From: an uncultured Prevotella sp.
Lineage (GTDB): Bacteria; Bacteroidota; Bacteroidia; Bacteroidales; Bacteroidaceae
Length of the DNA stretch: 64,000 nt
Direction of reading: 5' to 3'
Assembly: GCA_900550035.1 (NCBI GenBank)
Contig: URQS01000011.1
Coordinates: 6,275-70,274, forward strand
Every line of letters begins with the position of its first letter. The first letter of the stretch is position 1. Under the pieces are notes generated by a model. That model was not told the DNA's origin. It did not search any database and worked only from the letters and a program-made list of their open reading frames with translations. The translations under genes were made by a program, and so were the position numbers. This document shows positions 34,544-43,449 of this stretch, piece after piece.

Positions 34544-35761
34544 ATGAAATACGATTTTGACAAGATAATTGACCGCTCCGGGTCGGGCGACCTTAAGCAC
34601 GAGGTGCTCAAGGCACGTTATGGACGCGACGACCTGATTGCGTTATGGGTGGCCGACATGGATTTCGAGACCCCCGCGTTCATTCTTGATGCCATCAAGA
34701 GTCGTCTGCATCATCCTATCGTAGGCTATACTGTCGAACCCTCCGAATATTGGCCTACCGTAAGCCGATGGATTGCCGATCATCACGGATGGAACGTCAA
34801 GACGGAATGGATGACCTATGTGCCGGGAGTGGTCAAGGGCATAGGCATGGCGATAAATGCTCTGACGCAGCCTGGCGACAGGATTCTGATACAGACTCCC
34901 GTTTACCATCCCTTCCGCATGACCATAGAAGGCAACGACCGCCAAGTTGTGCTCAGTCCGCTCAAGGAGTCGTCTGAAGGCTCTTTCTATCAGATGGATT
35001 TCGACAGTCTGGAGCAGTCTCTGAAGGGCTGCAAGATGATGGTATTGTGCAATCCTCATAATCCCGGAGGCATATAGTGGAGCAAGCCCACACTTGAACG
35101 CGTGGCACAGATCTGCCACAAGCATAAAGTGATAGTGATAAGCGACGAGATACATGCCGACCTTGCCTTGTTCGGACACAAGCACATCCCCTTTGCCACG
35201 GTCAGCAAGGAGGCCGAAGAGATAAGCATCACGTTTCAGGCTCCCACCAAGACATTCAACATGGCTGGCATAGTAAGCTCTTACGCTATCGTGCCCAACC
35301 CCCGGCTTCGCCATAGGCTCTACCGATGGATGGAGGCCAACGAGCTCAACGAGCCCAACATATTTGCCCCTATTGCCACAATAGCAGCCTTCAGCCAGGG
35401 CGAAGAGTGGCGACGTCAGATGCTGGACTATATAGAGCATAACATCCTCTTTGCCGAAGCCTACTTCAAGGAGCACATTCCGGGCATCCAGTTCATACGT
35501 CCAGAGTCGTCATTCCTCGTATGGCTCGATTGTCGTCCGTTGGGTCTCAACCACGACGACCTTCAGGACCTCTTTGTCAACAAAGCCCGATTGGCGCTCA
35601 ATGATGGTGAGATCTTCGATACTGCGCTCAACCCTTACGCCATGCCTCTACACCAGAAGGAGTGCGTGTCGCGAGGTTTCATGCGACTAAACGTGGGTAC
35701 ACCACGCTCAGTTCTTTGTCAGGCGCTTGAGCAGCTGGCAGAAGCCGTAGCGCATATTTAA
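34544..35761 (+). pseudogene. MalY/PatB-family PLP aminotransferase (cystathionine beta-lyase) with in-frame amber stop
   Basis: A full-length family member of 405 codons, interrupted only by TAG at 35075-35077 directly after CNPHNPGGI. The reading frame is otherwise continuous and continues WSKPTLERVAQI. The N-terminal FDKIIDRSGSGDLKHEVL and LWVADMDFETPAF, the VISDEIHADLALFGH block and the PLP lysine in TFQAPTKTFNMAG are all intact. The TAG replaces what is normally a small or hydrophobic residue before the tryptophan. The gene sits 37 bp after the deleted transsulfuration enzyme. Readthrough cannot be excluded, but a nonsense mutation is simplest. Confidence 0.85.
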
Positions 35762-35768
35762 CAGACTA

Positions 35769-35816
35769 AAACCGACTGACTTTAGGCTTGATGCTTAAAT
35801 GTCAGTCGGTTTTTTT
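35769..35816 (+). terminator. intrinsic terminator after the MalY-type pseudogene
   Basis: AACCGACTGAC (from 35769) pairs with GTCAGTCGGTT (35801-35811), followed by TTTTT. Confidence 0.88.
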
Positions 35817-35848
35817 GTCGCATTGCTGGATTTATTGATGTTTCGTCT

Positions 35849-35936
35849 CAGTACTTTACGAAGATTACTCCAGTACTTTGGTAAGATTACTCCAGTACTT
35901 TACTAAGATTACTCCAGTACTTGACGAAAGTACTGA
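35849..35936. repeat. 22-bp tandem array B, four units
   Basis: Four units begin CAGTACTT at 35849, 35871, 35893 and 35915. The first three end GATTACTC, and the last diverges (CGAAAGTACTGA). The first unit holds ACTTTACGAA at positions 5-14, the same register as in array A. It runs straight into a glmS-like fragment. Confidence 0.85.
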
Positions 35937-35937
35937 G

Positions 35938-36030
35938 CTTTTGCAACTTCTTGCCTATTATGTGGCTGTGGACAAGGGACTGAACGTTGACATGCCAAGA
36001 ATTTTGACAAAAAGCGTAACGGTGGAGTAG
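35938..36030 (+). pseudogene. C-terminal remnant of a glmS-like gene
   Basis: The frame from 35938 reads LLQLLAYYVAVDKGLNVDMP and then RILTKSVTVE, followed by a stop. This is the characteristic end of glucosamine-6-phosphate synthase (SIS domain; usual ending PRNLAKSVTVE). Nothing upstream resembles the rest of GlmS, and the 22-bp array begins where homology ends. So only the last ~30 codons survive. Confidence 0.75.
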
Positions 36031-36111
36031 CTTGCCTTGTATATGGTGGATAATTTGAAAAATTTTAGGTAATTTTGCAGCATTATTTCACTATAAGCTT
36101 AATAAACAGAT

Positions 36112-37746
36112 ATGATCACAGTTGATGGACTGACCGTCGAGTTTGGCGGCACCACCTTATTCAAGGATATTTCTTTTCAGATTAACGAGAAGGACCGTAT
36201 AGCCCTTATGGGCAAGAATGGCGCAGGCAAGAGCACGCTGCTCAAGATTATAGCTGGCGTGCGCAAGGCCACACGTGGTACGGTTTCGGCACCTAAGGAT
36301 TGTGTAGTGGCCTATCTGCCACAGCACCTGATGACCGAAGACGGACGTACTGTCTTTGATGAGACGTGCCAGGCATTTGCCCATCTGCACGAGATTCAGG
36401 CCGAGATAGACCGTATCAACAATGAGCTTACCGTGCGTACCGACTACGAGAGCGAAGAATATATGCAGCTCATAGAGAAGGTGTCGACTCTCTCGGAGAA
36501 GTTCTATGCCATAGACATGACCCACTTTGAGGAAGACGTGGAGAAGACGCTGCTTGGACTGGGATTCGAGCGTGAGGATTTCAACCGCCCCACGAGCGAA
36601 TTCTCGGGTGGCTGGCGTATGCGCATCGAGCTTGCCAAACTGCTGCTCAAGTCGCCTGACGTGTTGCTGCTCGACGAGCCTACCAACCATCTTGACATCG
36701 AGTCGATAGGTTGGCTCGAAGACTTTATCATCAACAGCTCGAAGGCGGTGGTAGTGATCAGCCACGACCGCAAGTTTGTTGACAACATCACCACTCGCAC
36801 CATTGAGGTCACTATGGGTCGCATCTACGACTACAAGACCTCTTACAGCCAGTATCTGGAACTGCGCAAGGAGCGTCGTGAGCAGCAGATGAAGAAGTAT
36901 GAGGAGCAGCAGAAGATGATTGCCGAGACTAAGGACTTCATCGAGCGATTCAAGGGTACTTACTCAAAGACATTCCAGGTGCAGAGCCGCGTGAAGATGC
37001 TTGAGAAGCTGGAGCTTGTCGAAGTGGACGAGGAGGATACAAGCCATCTGCGCCTTAAGTTCCCGCCAAGTCCGCGCAGCGGTGCCTATCCTGTACAGAT
37101 GAGCGATGTTGCTATGTCGTTCGACGACAAGACGGTGTTCAGCGGTGTTAACCTCACCGTAGAGCGTGGCGACAAGATAGCCTTTGTGGGCAGAAATGGT
37201 GAGGGTAAGTCGACGCTCGTGAAGTGCATTATGGGGCAGTTGCAGAATCAGGGCAAACTGGAGCTTGGACATAACGTGCAGATAGGCTATTTTGCCCAGA
37301 ACCAAGCCTCGCTGCTCGACGGTGAGCTGACGGTGTTTCAAACCATTTACGATGTAGCAAAGGGAGAAATTCGCAACAAGATACGCGATCTGTTGGGTGC
37401 CTTTATGTTTGGAGGCGAAGACTCTACCAAGAAGGTGAAGGTGTTGTCGGGTGGCGAGCGCACACGTTTAGCAATACTCAAGCTACTGCTCGAACCGGTC
37501 AATCTGCTCATTCTTGACGAGCCTACCAACCATCTGGATCTCAAGACTAAGGATGTGCTGAAGCAAGCCCTGCAGGACTTCGACGGCACGCTCATTGTAG
37601 TTAGCCACGACCGCGACTTCCTCGACGGTCTTGTAAGCAAGGTGTACGAATTTGGTCATGGACGGGTGCGCGAGCACTTGTGCGGCATATATGAGTTTCT
37701 CGAATCGAAGAAGATGGAAAGCTTGCAGGAACTGGAGAAAAAATAG
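36112..37746 (+). CDS. ABC-F family ATPase (EttA/YbiT-like translation factor)
   Basis: A 544-residue soluble protein with two ABC nucleotide-binding domains and no membrane part. First Walker A GKNGAGKSTLL (near 34) with signature FSGGWRMRIELAK and LLLDEPTNHLD. The second set is GRNGEGKSTLVK (near 360), LSGGERTRLAILK and LILDEPTNHLDLKT. The charged inter-domain linker (RKERREQQMKKYEEQQKM) is the P-site tRNA interaction motif region of ABC-F proteins, which act on ribosomes and sometimes give antibiotic protection. It is probably a housekeeping member. The stop is 1 bp from the glycerate kinase start. Confidence 0.93.
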   Translation: MITVDGLTVEFGGTTLFKDISFQINEKDRIALMGKNGAGKSTLLKIIAGVRKATRGTVSAPKDCVVAYLPQHLMTEDGRTVFDETCQAFAHLHEIQAEIDRINNELTVRTDYESEEYMQLIEKVSTLSEKFYAIDMTHFEEDVEKTLLGLGFEREDFNRPTSEFSGGWRMRIELAKLLLKSPDVLLLDEPTNHLDIESIGWLEDFIINSSKAVVVISHDRKFVDNITTRTIEVTMGRIYDYKTSYSQYLELRKERREQQMKKYEEQQKMIAETKDFIERFKGTYSKTFQVQSRVKMLEKLELVEVDEEDTSHLRLKFPPSPRSGAYPVQMSDVAMSFDDKTVFSGVNLTVERGDKIAFVGRNGEGKSTLVKCIMGQLQNQGKLELGHNVQIGYFAQNQASLLDGELTVFQTIYDVAKGEIRNKIRDLLGAFMFGGEDSTKKVKVLSGGERTRLAILKLLLEPVNLLILDEPTNHLDLKTKDVLKQALQDFDGTLIVVSHDRDFLDGLVSKVYEFGHGRVREHLCGIYEFLESKKMESLQELEKK

Positions 37747-37747
37747 A

Positions 37748-38794
37748 ATGAAAAAGGTAGTATTGGCTTTCGATTCTTTCAAGGGATGTATCTCGGCACA
37801 GGATGCATGCGAGGCGTGCGCTCAGGGCGTGCGTGAAGTTTGGCAGGATGCCGTGGTTGTGCTGATTCCCTTGAGCGATGGCGGTGAAGGCCTGGTGAAA
37901 TGTGTGCGACAGATGTTGCCCACAATGAGTGTCGCCATTGAAGTGCACGGCCCTCTCATGGATAGGGTGGAGGCTGAATATGCTATTTCTGCGGATGGCA
38001 AGACCGCCTATATGGAAATGGCGGCAGCAAGTGGACTGACGCTTGTGCCACCCGAACTGCGCAACCCCATGACTACCACCACTTATGGTGTGGGCGAGAT
38101 GATTGCAGATGCCGTGAAGCGCGGTTGCCAAACAATCGTAATGGGCATAGGCGGTAGTGCTACCTGCGATGGTGGACGTGGTATGGTTGAGGCTTTGAGA
38201 GATTGTCGATGCCTTGACATGAAATGCCAGATGATTGTGGCTTGCGATGTCAACAATCCTCTGTTTGGCAAGAATGGTGCAGCCTATGTCTTTGCTCCAC
38301 AAAAAGGCGCTACGCCCAAGCAGGTAGCGTTGCTCGACGAGCAGCTACGTGCTTTTGCAAAGGAGACCGAACATGCCGGACGTGCCACTCCTGATTTGGC
38401 ATTCAGCCCGGGGGCAGGTGCAGCCGGAGGTTTGGGGTATGCTCTGCTTGCATATCTTAATGCCGAGCTGCATTCTGGTATAGATATTATGCTTGATATT
38501 GCCGATTTCGATGCATCCATTAAGGATGCCGATTTAGTCATTACTGGCGAAGGGAAGTCGGACGAGCAGACCTTAATGGGCAAGGTGCCGCATGGCGTGC
38601 TGAAACGTTGCAAAAAAGCTAATGTTCCCGTATGGTTGCTCTCGGGTATGATAGACGATGCTACTGGCAGACTGTCTGAGAGTTTTGACGTGGTAAGGAG
38701 CATCAACGAGGGCGACAATCGTCCGCTCTCGGTATTGATGCAGCCGGATGTGGCAAAACAGAATATAAAAAGAAAAGTAAGGGAACTCTTGTAG
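37748..38794 (+). CDS. glycerate kinase
   Basis: A GlxK/GarK-type kinase of 348 residues that phosphorylates D-glycerate with ATP (product 2-phosphoglycerate in this type). Motifs: FDSFKGCISAQDACEA at the start, GIGGSATCDGGRGM, FSPGAGAAGGLGYALLA and TGEGKSDEQTLMGKVP. The ATG at 37748 is chosen because it gives the family N-terminus; the longer frame lies within the ABC-F gene. It is probably co-transcribed with ABC-F. A terminator overlaps its end. Confidence 0.93.
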   Translation: MKKVVLAFDSFKGCISAQDACEACAQGVREVWQDAVVVLIPLSDGGEGLVKCVRQMLPTMSVAIEVHGPLMDRVEAEYAISADGKTAYMEMAAASGLTLVPPELRNPMTTTTYGVGEMIADAVKRGCQTIVMGIGGSATCDGGRGMVEALRDCRCLDMKCQMIVACDVNNPLFGKNGAAYVFAPQKGATPKQVALLDEQLRAFAKETEHAGRATPDLAFSPGAGAAGGLGYALLAYLNAELHSGIDIMLDIADFDASIKDADLVITGEGKSDEQTLMGKVPHGVLKRCKKANVPVWLLSGMIDDATGRLSESFDVVRSINEGDNRPLSVLMQPDVAKQNIKRKVRELL

Positions 38795-38812
38795 TATCCC
38801 TTACTTTTTTTA
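38773..38812 (+). terminator. intrinsic terminator overlapping the glycerate kinase stop
   Basis: AAAAGTAAGGGA (38773-38784) and TCCCTTACTTTT (38797-38808), followed by TTT. Confidence 0.85.
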
Positions 38813-39679
38813 TTATCTTTTACTCTTTTGTTTTCTTGCTGCCACGACGATATATCCCAGCAGCACCAGGAATGCTACGAGTATGCATGTCATTTGTGTG
38901 GCATATTCTTGTGGCTCAACCCAGAACTCATGGAAGAAGTCGAGACGGCCGAGCACCTCTACAGGCACCCAAAACACCACTACCGTAGCTATAGCCATGC
39001 GTATATTGGCGCCCCACGATGACAGGCGCAGCTGTTTTTTGAAGATGAATATGCTGCCAAGCAGACAGCCTGCAGCCACGATGCTGGTGACGGGATGGCG
39101 GTCGCCAAGGAAGTTGCTGTCGTAGCAGAACATAAGCAGCAGATAGCTTGCCCAGAGTATCATGTTCAGTTCCATGAATGTCACGATGCTGGTGTGATGG
39201 GTCATTGGGCGTGCGGCTATATCGTTCTTGCGCGAACCAAGCAGTCGGCGCTGCCACCAGTTGATGAAGTTGCATCCGTTCTTGGTAGAGAATATGTAGA
39301 GTGTCATCATCATCATCCACATGCCGAAGGAGGCAGGCAGTATAAGGTATTCGGGCTTGGTCACCACCTCGCCATTCACAATCTCGGGCTGAGTGCCCCA
39401 TCGGGTGGCGTAGTACTGGAATAGGAATTCTACCCAACCGGTCCAGAACAACAGTCCGCCGATCAGTCCGAAAATGGTCTGTTTGGTGTCGCCCTTCACG
39501 AACACACCCGTTATCACGATGAAGAGTCCCACCAGTCCCATAAGGAAGGCAGAGTAGTGCAGCACCACGGGCGTCATGGTCTTTTCCATTATCATCATCA
39601 GAGCATGTCCCAAAGGCATGGTAAAGAGTACCACGAGAAACGATGCTATTGCTTTCCACCAATTATTTTTCATATTCAT
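38813..39679 (-). CDS. integral membrane protein, unknown function
   Basis: A 288-residue protein with about seven or eight hydrophobic helices (for example AIASFLVVLFTMPLGHALMM, then FLMGLVGLFIVITGVFV) and a short cytoplasmic loop WWQRRLLGSRKND. It ends in a basic tail. It is the gene after the decayed TonB receptor on the same strand, separated by 54 bp, so it may once have shared an operon with it. I do not recognise a characterised family. Confidence 0.7.
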   Translation of the reverse strand: MNMKNNWWKAIASFLVVLFTMPLGHALMMIMEKTMTPVVLHYSAFLMGLVGLFIVITGVFVKGDTKQTIFGLIGGLLFWTGWVEFLFQYYATRWGTQPEIVNGEVVTKPEYLILPASFGMWMMMMTLYIFSTKNGCNFINWWQRRLLGSRKNDIAARPMTHHTSIVTFMELNMILWASYLLLMFCYDSNFLGDRHPVTSIVAAGCLLGSIFIFKKQLRLSSWGANIRMAIATVVVFWVPVEVLGRLDFFHEFWVEPQEYATQMTCILVAFLVLLGYIVVAARKQKSKR

Positions 39680-39733
39680 TTTTTTGTGTTATTATATTCG
39701 GTATAATTTGTCTGTATCTAATTTGTCTTTATC

Positions 39734-41313
39734 TTATTTGAAGAATTTGTCTATATCTATCGACATTCCAATCTGGAACGTTGCTCCGTCTGTTGTCGGA
39801 CAGTTCAGATAGTAATACTTCGGTTTGTATCCGAAGAGGTTGTCGATGGCTGCCGTCAGCTTTACGGCCTTGCCGAAGCGTTGTACAAGCGATAACTTCC
39901 ATAAGGTATAGGCAGGATATTCTACGTCGATGGTTCCCTTGCTCATGTCGTAATAGTCCTTGTATTCCACATTCTTCACACCCGAAAGCACACGTCCCTG
40001 TAAGCCTACGTTGAGTCCGTAATGCTTGCCGAACTGGTGGTCGTAGTCCACACGGGCGTTAAGGGCGTGCTCGCGAGCCGGAATATACTGGTTGTTGATG
40101 GTGTGGCCATCCTTGTCCTTGGCAAGCTGTTCCTTTGTGTAGGCATACGTCAGACGGGCACCCATACCGTTGTTCCACTTGGCTTGCGCTCCAATCTCGC
40201 CTCCGCACACGTTTGTAGTCGTCGAGGTTGGCGTAGGGCAGATAGGGCAGGCGGTCTGAAGCCGACTTGAAGTAGGGTGCCGAGGTGGCGAGCTTGTTCT
40301 TCACCTTGTTGTAGTATACCGAAGCCGTGAAGTTGTAGTGGCTCTTGGTGTACTCGGCAGAGAGATTGAAGTTGTGGCTCACCTCCGACTTGAGGTTGCT
40401 ATTGCCCTCAACTATCCATATTCCCGACATGTCAAAGTTGTAGTACTTCTCCTTGAGCGTAGGTGCACGGAATCCCATGCCGTAGCCAGCACGTATCGAA
40501 AGATTGCGTAGGGGCTTGTAGCAGAAGTTGAGCTTGGGTGTAAGGTGCGACTCATCGCCGTCGGAGAAGTAGTCGTAGCGGAGCGCTCCCACTATCTCCA
40601 TCTTCTCGTTTACGCGCCAGTCGTATTGGGCGAAGAGGTCCCAGCTGTCCTGCTTGCGTGTGCTGCCGTCAAGATTGGTGTTGTACAGATAGTCGTGCAT
40701 GAGGTCGGAGCCTATGGTAAGGATGTCGCCACGCACGAAAGTGTGGTTGTAGAGCAGGCGTAGGGAGTTCTGCACATTACTGTAGTCGCGTATGTCGAGG
40801 CGTGTGATGCGTTGGTAGTCCAACTTGTCGTACTGGTCGAAGGCGTAGCTTGCCTGCAAGTGGTCTTGCGCGCTAATGCTCCAGTTCATGCGGAGTCCGC
40901 CCGTGAAGTCGCGATAGCGCTCGGGCTGTTCGGCAGAGCGTACTGTCTCGCGGAAGAAGTAGCCGGCACGTCCTGTAAGGTTGAAGCTTGTTGTCGGGCT
41001 CCACGTAAGCTGTTCCTTGAGGTTGGTGGTCTTGTCGCCATATACGGTTGATATGATGCGCGTCACGGGATTGGAGGCGCTATGCACGTCGTAATTGTCA
41101 CGACTGTTGTAGTTGGCTGTGAGCATATTGCTCCAATGTTTGCTGCTCAGTCCGAATGCGCCTCCGTAACGTTGCTCGTTGTGCTTGGGTTTTCGATATT
41201 TGTAGTCAATACTTTTACTGACGAAGCACCTGCAAAACGCAATGCGCCGTGCATCTGTGCCATGATATTACCTGCCATAAGTGTGGCGAAAATAAGAGTA
41301 AAGATTTCTTCAT
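39734..41313 (-). pseudogene. TonB-dependent outer-membrane receptor remnant
   Basis: Pieces of one receptor gene are in three frames. The signal peptide IFTLIFATLMAGNIMAQ follows ATG at 41313 only if one adenine is restored in the A-run just behind the start. About 13 residues later the sequence jumps to a mid-protein segment, KYRKPKHNEQRYGGAFG, so the plug domain and first strands are deleted. The barrel then runs well (RAGYGMGFRAPTLKEKYYNF) to about 40208. There a two-base loss shifts the frame, after which GGEIGAQAKWNNGMGARLTY and the ending SIDIDKFFK complete the barrel. No functional receptor can be made. Confidence 0.85.
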
Positions 41314-41593
41314 ATAATCCTAAAATATTAATGTACGTATTGCTTTTGGTTTGTTCGGGCGGCTTGCAGCAAGCCACCTTATTTTTTGGGGGAGTGCAAA
41401 GTTAGTGAGTTTCCATAGGTTTGACAATACTCAAAAATAAGTAAACCGCCCAATACTCATTATTAGGTATTAAATAGGTGTTAATGTCGCGTTTTGCATA
41501 GTTTAACAAAGAAGTTAAAGCTATTCCCGTTTGTAATACTTACTTTTGTGTAGTGATGCTTGAAACTTTAATGATAAATAAAAATATACAGTT

Positions 41594-42055
41594 ATGAATA
41601 TTGGAGATAAAATACCTGAGATTCTTGGCTTCGACCAAGACGGACGTGAGATTAAGGCTAGCGACTATCGTGGCAAGAAGATAGTGCTTTACAGTTATCC
41701 TAAGGCTAATACCAGCGGATGTACAGCTGAAGCCTGTTCGCTACAAGCGCACAAGGAAGAACTGGCAGCTGCCGGTTACGAGATTATTGGTGTAAGTAAG
41801 GACAAGCAGACTCTGCAGAAGAAATTTGCTGATGCCCAGGGCTTGCAGTTCCCGCTTATTGCCGATACTGAAACCACACTGTTGCAGGAACTTGGATGTT
41901 GGGGAGAGAAGGTGGCTTGCGGTAGAAAAACTATCGGCATTCTGCGAACCACTTATCTTGTTGATGAGAATGGCATTATAGAGAAAATCTTTACTCCAAA
42001 AGAAATCAAGACCAAGATACATGCCGAGCAGATACTTGATTATATCAACAAATAA
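41594..42055 (+). CDS. bcp: thioredoxin-dependent thiol peroxidase (peroxiredoxin, BCP/PrxQ type)
   Basis: A 153-residue peroxiredoxin that reduces peroxides. Thioredoxin-fold motif YPKANTSGCTAEACSLQAHK has the peroxidatic cysteine and a second cysteine five residues on, as in the PrxQ subgroup. The usual proline before the cysteine is ANTSGC here rather than TPGC. GVSKDKQTLQKKFADAQGLQFPLIAD follows. Cytosolic. A strong convergent terminator separates it from the sugar kinase. Confidence 0.93.
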   Translation: MNIGDKIPEILGFDQDGREIKASDYRGKKIVLYSYPKANTSGCTAEACSLQAHKEELAAAGYEIIGVSKDKQTLQKKFADAQGLQFPLIADTETTLLQELGCWGEKVACGRKTIGILRTTYLVDENGIIEKIFTPKEIKTKIHAEQILDYINK

Positions 42056-42068
42056 GGTTTTAAACGAC

Positions 42069-42116
42069 AAAAACAACGTTATCCTACATCATTTTGATGC
42101 TTGTAACGTTGTTTTT
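42069..42116. terminator. bidirectional terminator between bcp and the PfkB kinase
   Basis: AAAAACAACGTTA (42069-42081) and its exact complement (42104-42116). An inner CATCA-TTT-TGATG stem lies between. Confidence 0.9.
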
Positions 42117-42128
42117 ATTGTTTGTTTT

Positions 42129-43175
42129 TTAACGCTGTATTCTGCCTCCCGATGAAGTCAGATTGCTTATGATTTCTTCTTCCGTCACCAGATTCTGATC
42201 ACCAGGCACGGTGTTTTTTAGGGCACTTGCCGAAAGTGCGAAGTCGAGACAACGTTGGTTGGCATCGGTCCACTTCTGATTGGCGTGGATATAGCCAGCT
42301 ACGAAGGCATCGCCTACACCCATAGGGTCTATGATAGGCTGTATGTCGTATATTTTGGTGGTGTACAGACGGTCTTCTACAGCATCGTAGAGCACACCGG
42401 TGAGGGTGTGGTGGCTGCTGGCCAATTGGTTGCGCAAAGCCATAATCATCTTCTTGCACTTAGGGAACAATTGGTGCATCTTGCGGAAATACTCTTGATA
42501 GGCTTCCTTGTCAATCTCATAATTTGCATTCGAAGCGTTAAATGGTATATTATTGACTCCGCTTGCTACCTCCCATTCATTTTGGTCGCCAAATACAATG
42601 TCGCTATATTGCATCATATTGTATATGACATCATGTGGCTGCATACCGTATCCCCAAAGGTTCTTGCGATAGTTGATGTCGCAGACTATTGTCAGTCCTT
42701 TTGATTCTGCCAGTTGCAGAGCATCCATGGTTGACTCCATAGAGTCGCGGCTGATGGCACACGTTATGCCTGAGCAATGGAACACAGCTGCATCAGCCAA
42801 TACCTTATCCCATTCTATCATTCCTCTTTTCAATGAATACATGGCAGAATTCTTACGGTCGTAAATCACATGAGAGTTGCGCATAGCCACAGCTTCCTCA
42901 AAATAGTATGTGCCAAGACGGTCGCCACCACGCACTACATGCGAAACATTCAGCCCATACTCTCTGAGATGCATAAGTGCAGCTTCGCCCATAGCGCCGT
43001 AGGGCAATCGTGTTACGTATTCTACGTTGTTGCCCAGATATGCCAACGAAATGGCTGTATTGGCCTCACTGCCTCCATAGTTGCCCAACATACGATGGCC
43101 TTGAAACAAACGCTGATATTCTGGCTTGGAAAGTCTTAGCAATATTTCTCCAAAAGTTACTATCTTTGTTTTCAT
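42129..43175 (-). CDS. kdgK: PfkB-family sugar kinase, probably 2-dehydro-3-deoxygluconokinase
   Basis: A 348-residue ribokinase-like enzyme. The N-terminal glycine motif is GNYGGSEANTAISLAYLG and the C-terminal anion-hole/catalytic motif is DPMGVGDAFVAGYIH with the base aspartate. The overall pattern, including MHLREYGLNVSHVVRGGDRLGTYY, is like Bacteroidales KdgK, which phosphorylates 2-keto-3-deoxygluconate from uronic-acid breakdown. No aldolase gene is adjacent, so the substrate remains probable, not proven. Confidence 0.8.
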   Translation of the reverse strand: MKTKIVTFGEILLRLSKPEYQRLFQGHRMLGNYGGSEANTAISLAYLGNNVEYVTRLPYGAMGEAALMHLREYGLNVSHVVRGGDRLGTYYFEEAVAMRNSHVIYDRKNSAMYSLKRGMIEWDKVLADAAVFHCSGITCAISRDSMESTMDALQLAESKGLTIVCDINYRKNLWGYGMQPHDVIYNMMQYSDIVFGDQNEWEVASGVNNIPFNASNANYEIDKEAYQEYFRKMHQLFPKCKKMIMALRNQLASSHHTLTGVLYDAVEDRLYTTKIYDIQPIIDPMGVGDAFVAGYIHANQKWTDANQRCLDFALSASALKNTVPGDQNLVTEEEIISNLTSSGGRIQR

Positions 43176-43344
43176 ACATCTTTGTTTTTAAAGTAGTGTG
43201 TAAAAGTACTCATTTTTCTCATAACACACCTGTTTTTATTGGTGTTTTTTTGTACTTTTGTATATGTATTATAATGATATAAGCTTATGTATGGCGATTG
43301 GTAGTTCTGCATGTTAACTTGCTCTTTATGAAAGGAAATAAGTA

Positions 43345-43434
43345 ATGTTTGTCTACCGCCTTGCCGTGGCAGCCATGGTGATGACGGGAGCTGTTGTGTC
43401 GCTCGATTTTGCGTGGAGCTTTGCCGGTTTCATA
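43345..43434 (+). pseudogene. possible remnant of an amino acid:sodium symporter (AGCS family)
   Basis: An isolated frame reads FVYRLAVAAMVMTGAVVSLD and then FAWSFAG before turning into sequence antisense to the ZIP gene. This short stretch resembles a membrane segment of alanine/glycine:cation symporters (xxGAVVSLxxxWxFAD). It has no continuation on either side. A Bacteroidetes -7-like box (TACTTTTG) lies about 90 bp upstream. It could be chance hydrophobic coding. Confidence 0.35.
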
Positions 43435-43449
43435 ATCTATATTTTTTTG

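Noticed and set aside
35075..35077. Recoded TAG (alternative genetic code or selenocysteine-like readthrough)
   Set aside because: Other genes in the window use TAG as a normal stop (for example the island ends and hairpin-linked stops), and a neighbouring gene is plainly decayed, so a nonsense mutation is simpler.
35849..35936. CRISPR array
   Set aside because: Units are contiguous 22-bp repeats without unique spacers, and no cas genes are nearby.
41147..41377. Small gene encoding a signal peptide and a short mature part
   Set aside because: It is better explained as the out-of-frame start of the TonB receptor remnant. Restoring one adenine near the ATG at 41313 gives a normal signal peptide.
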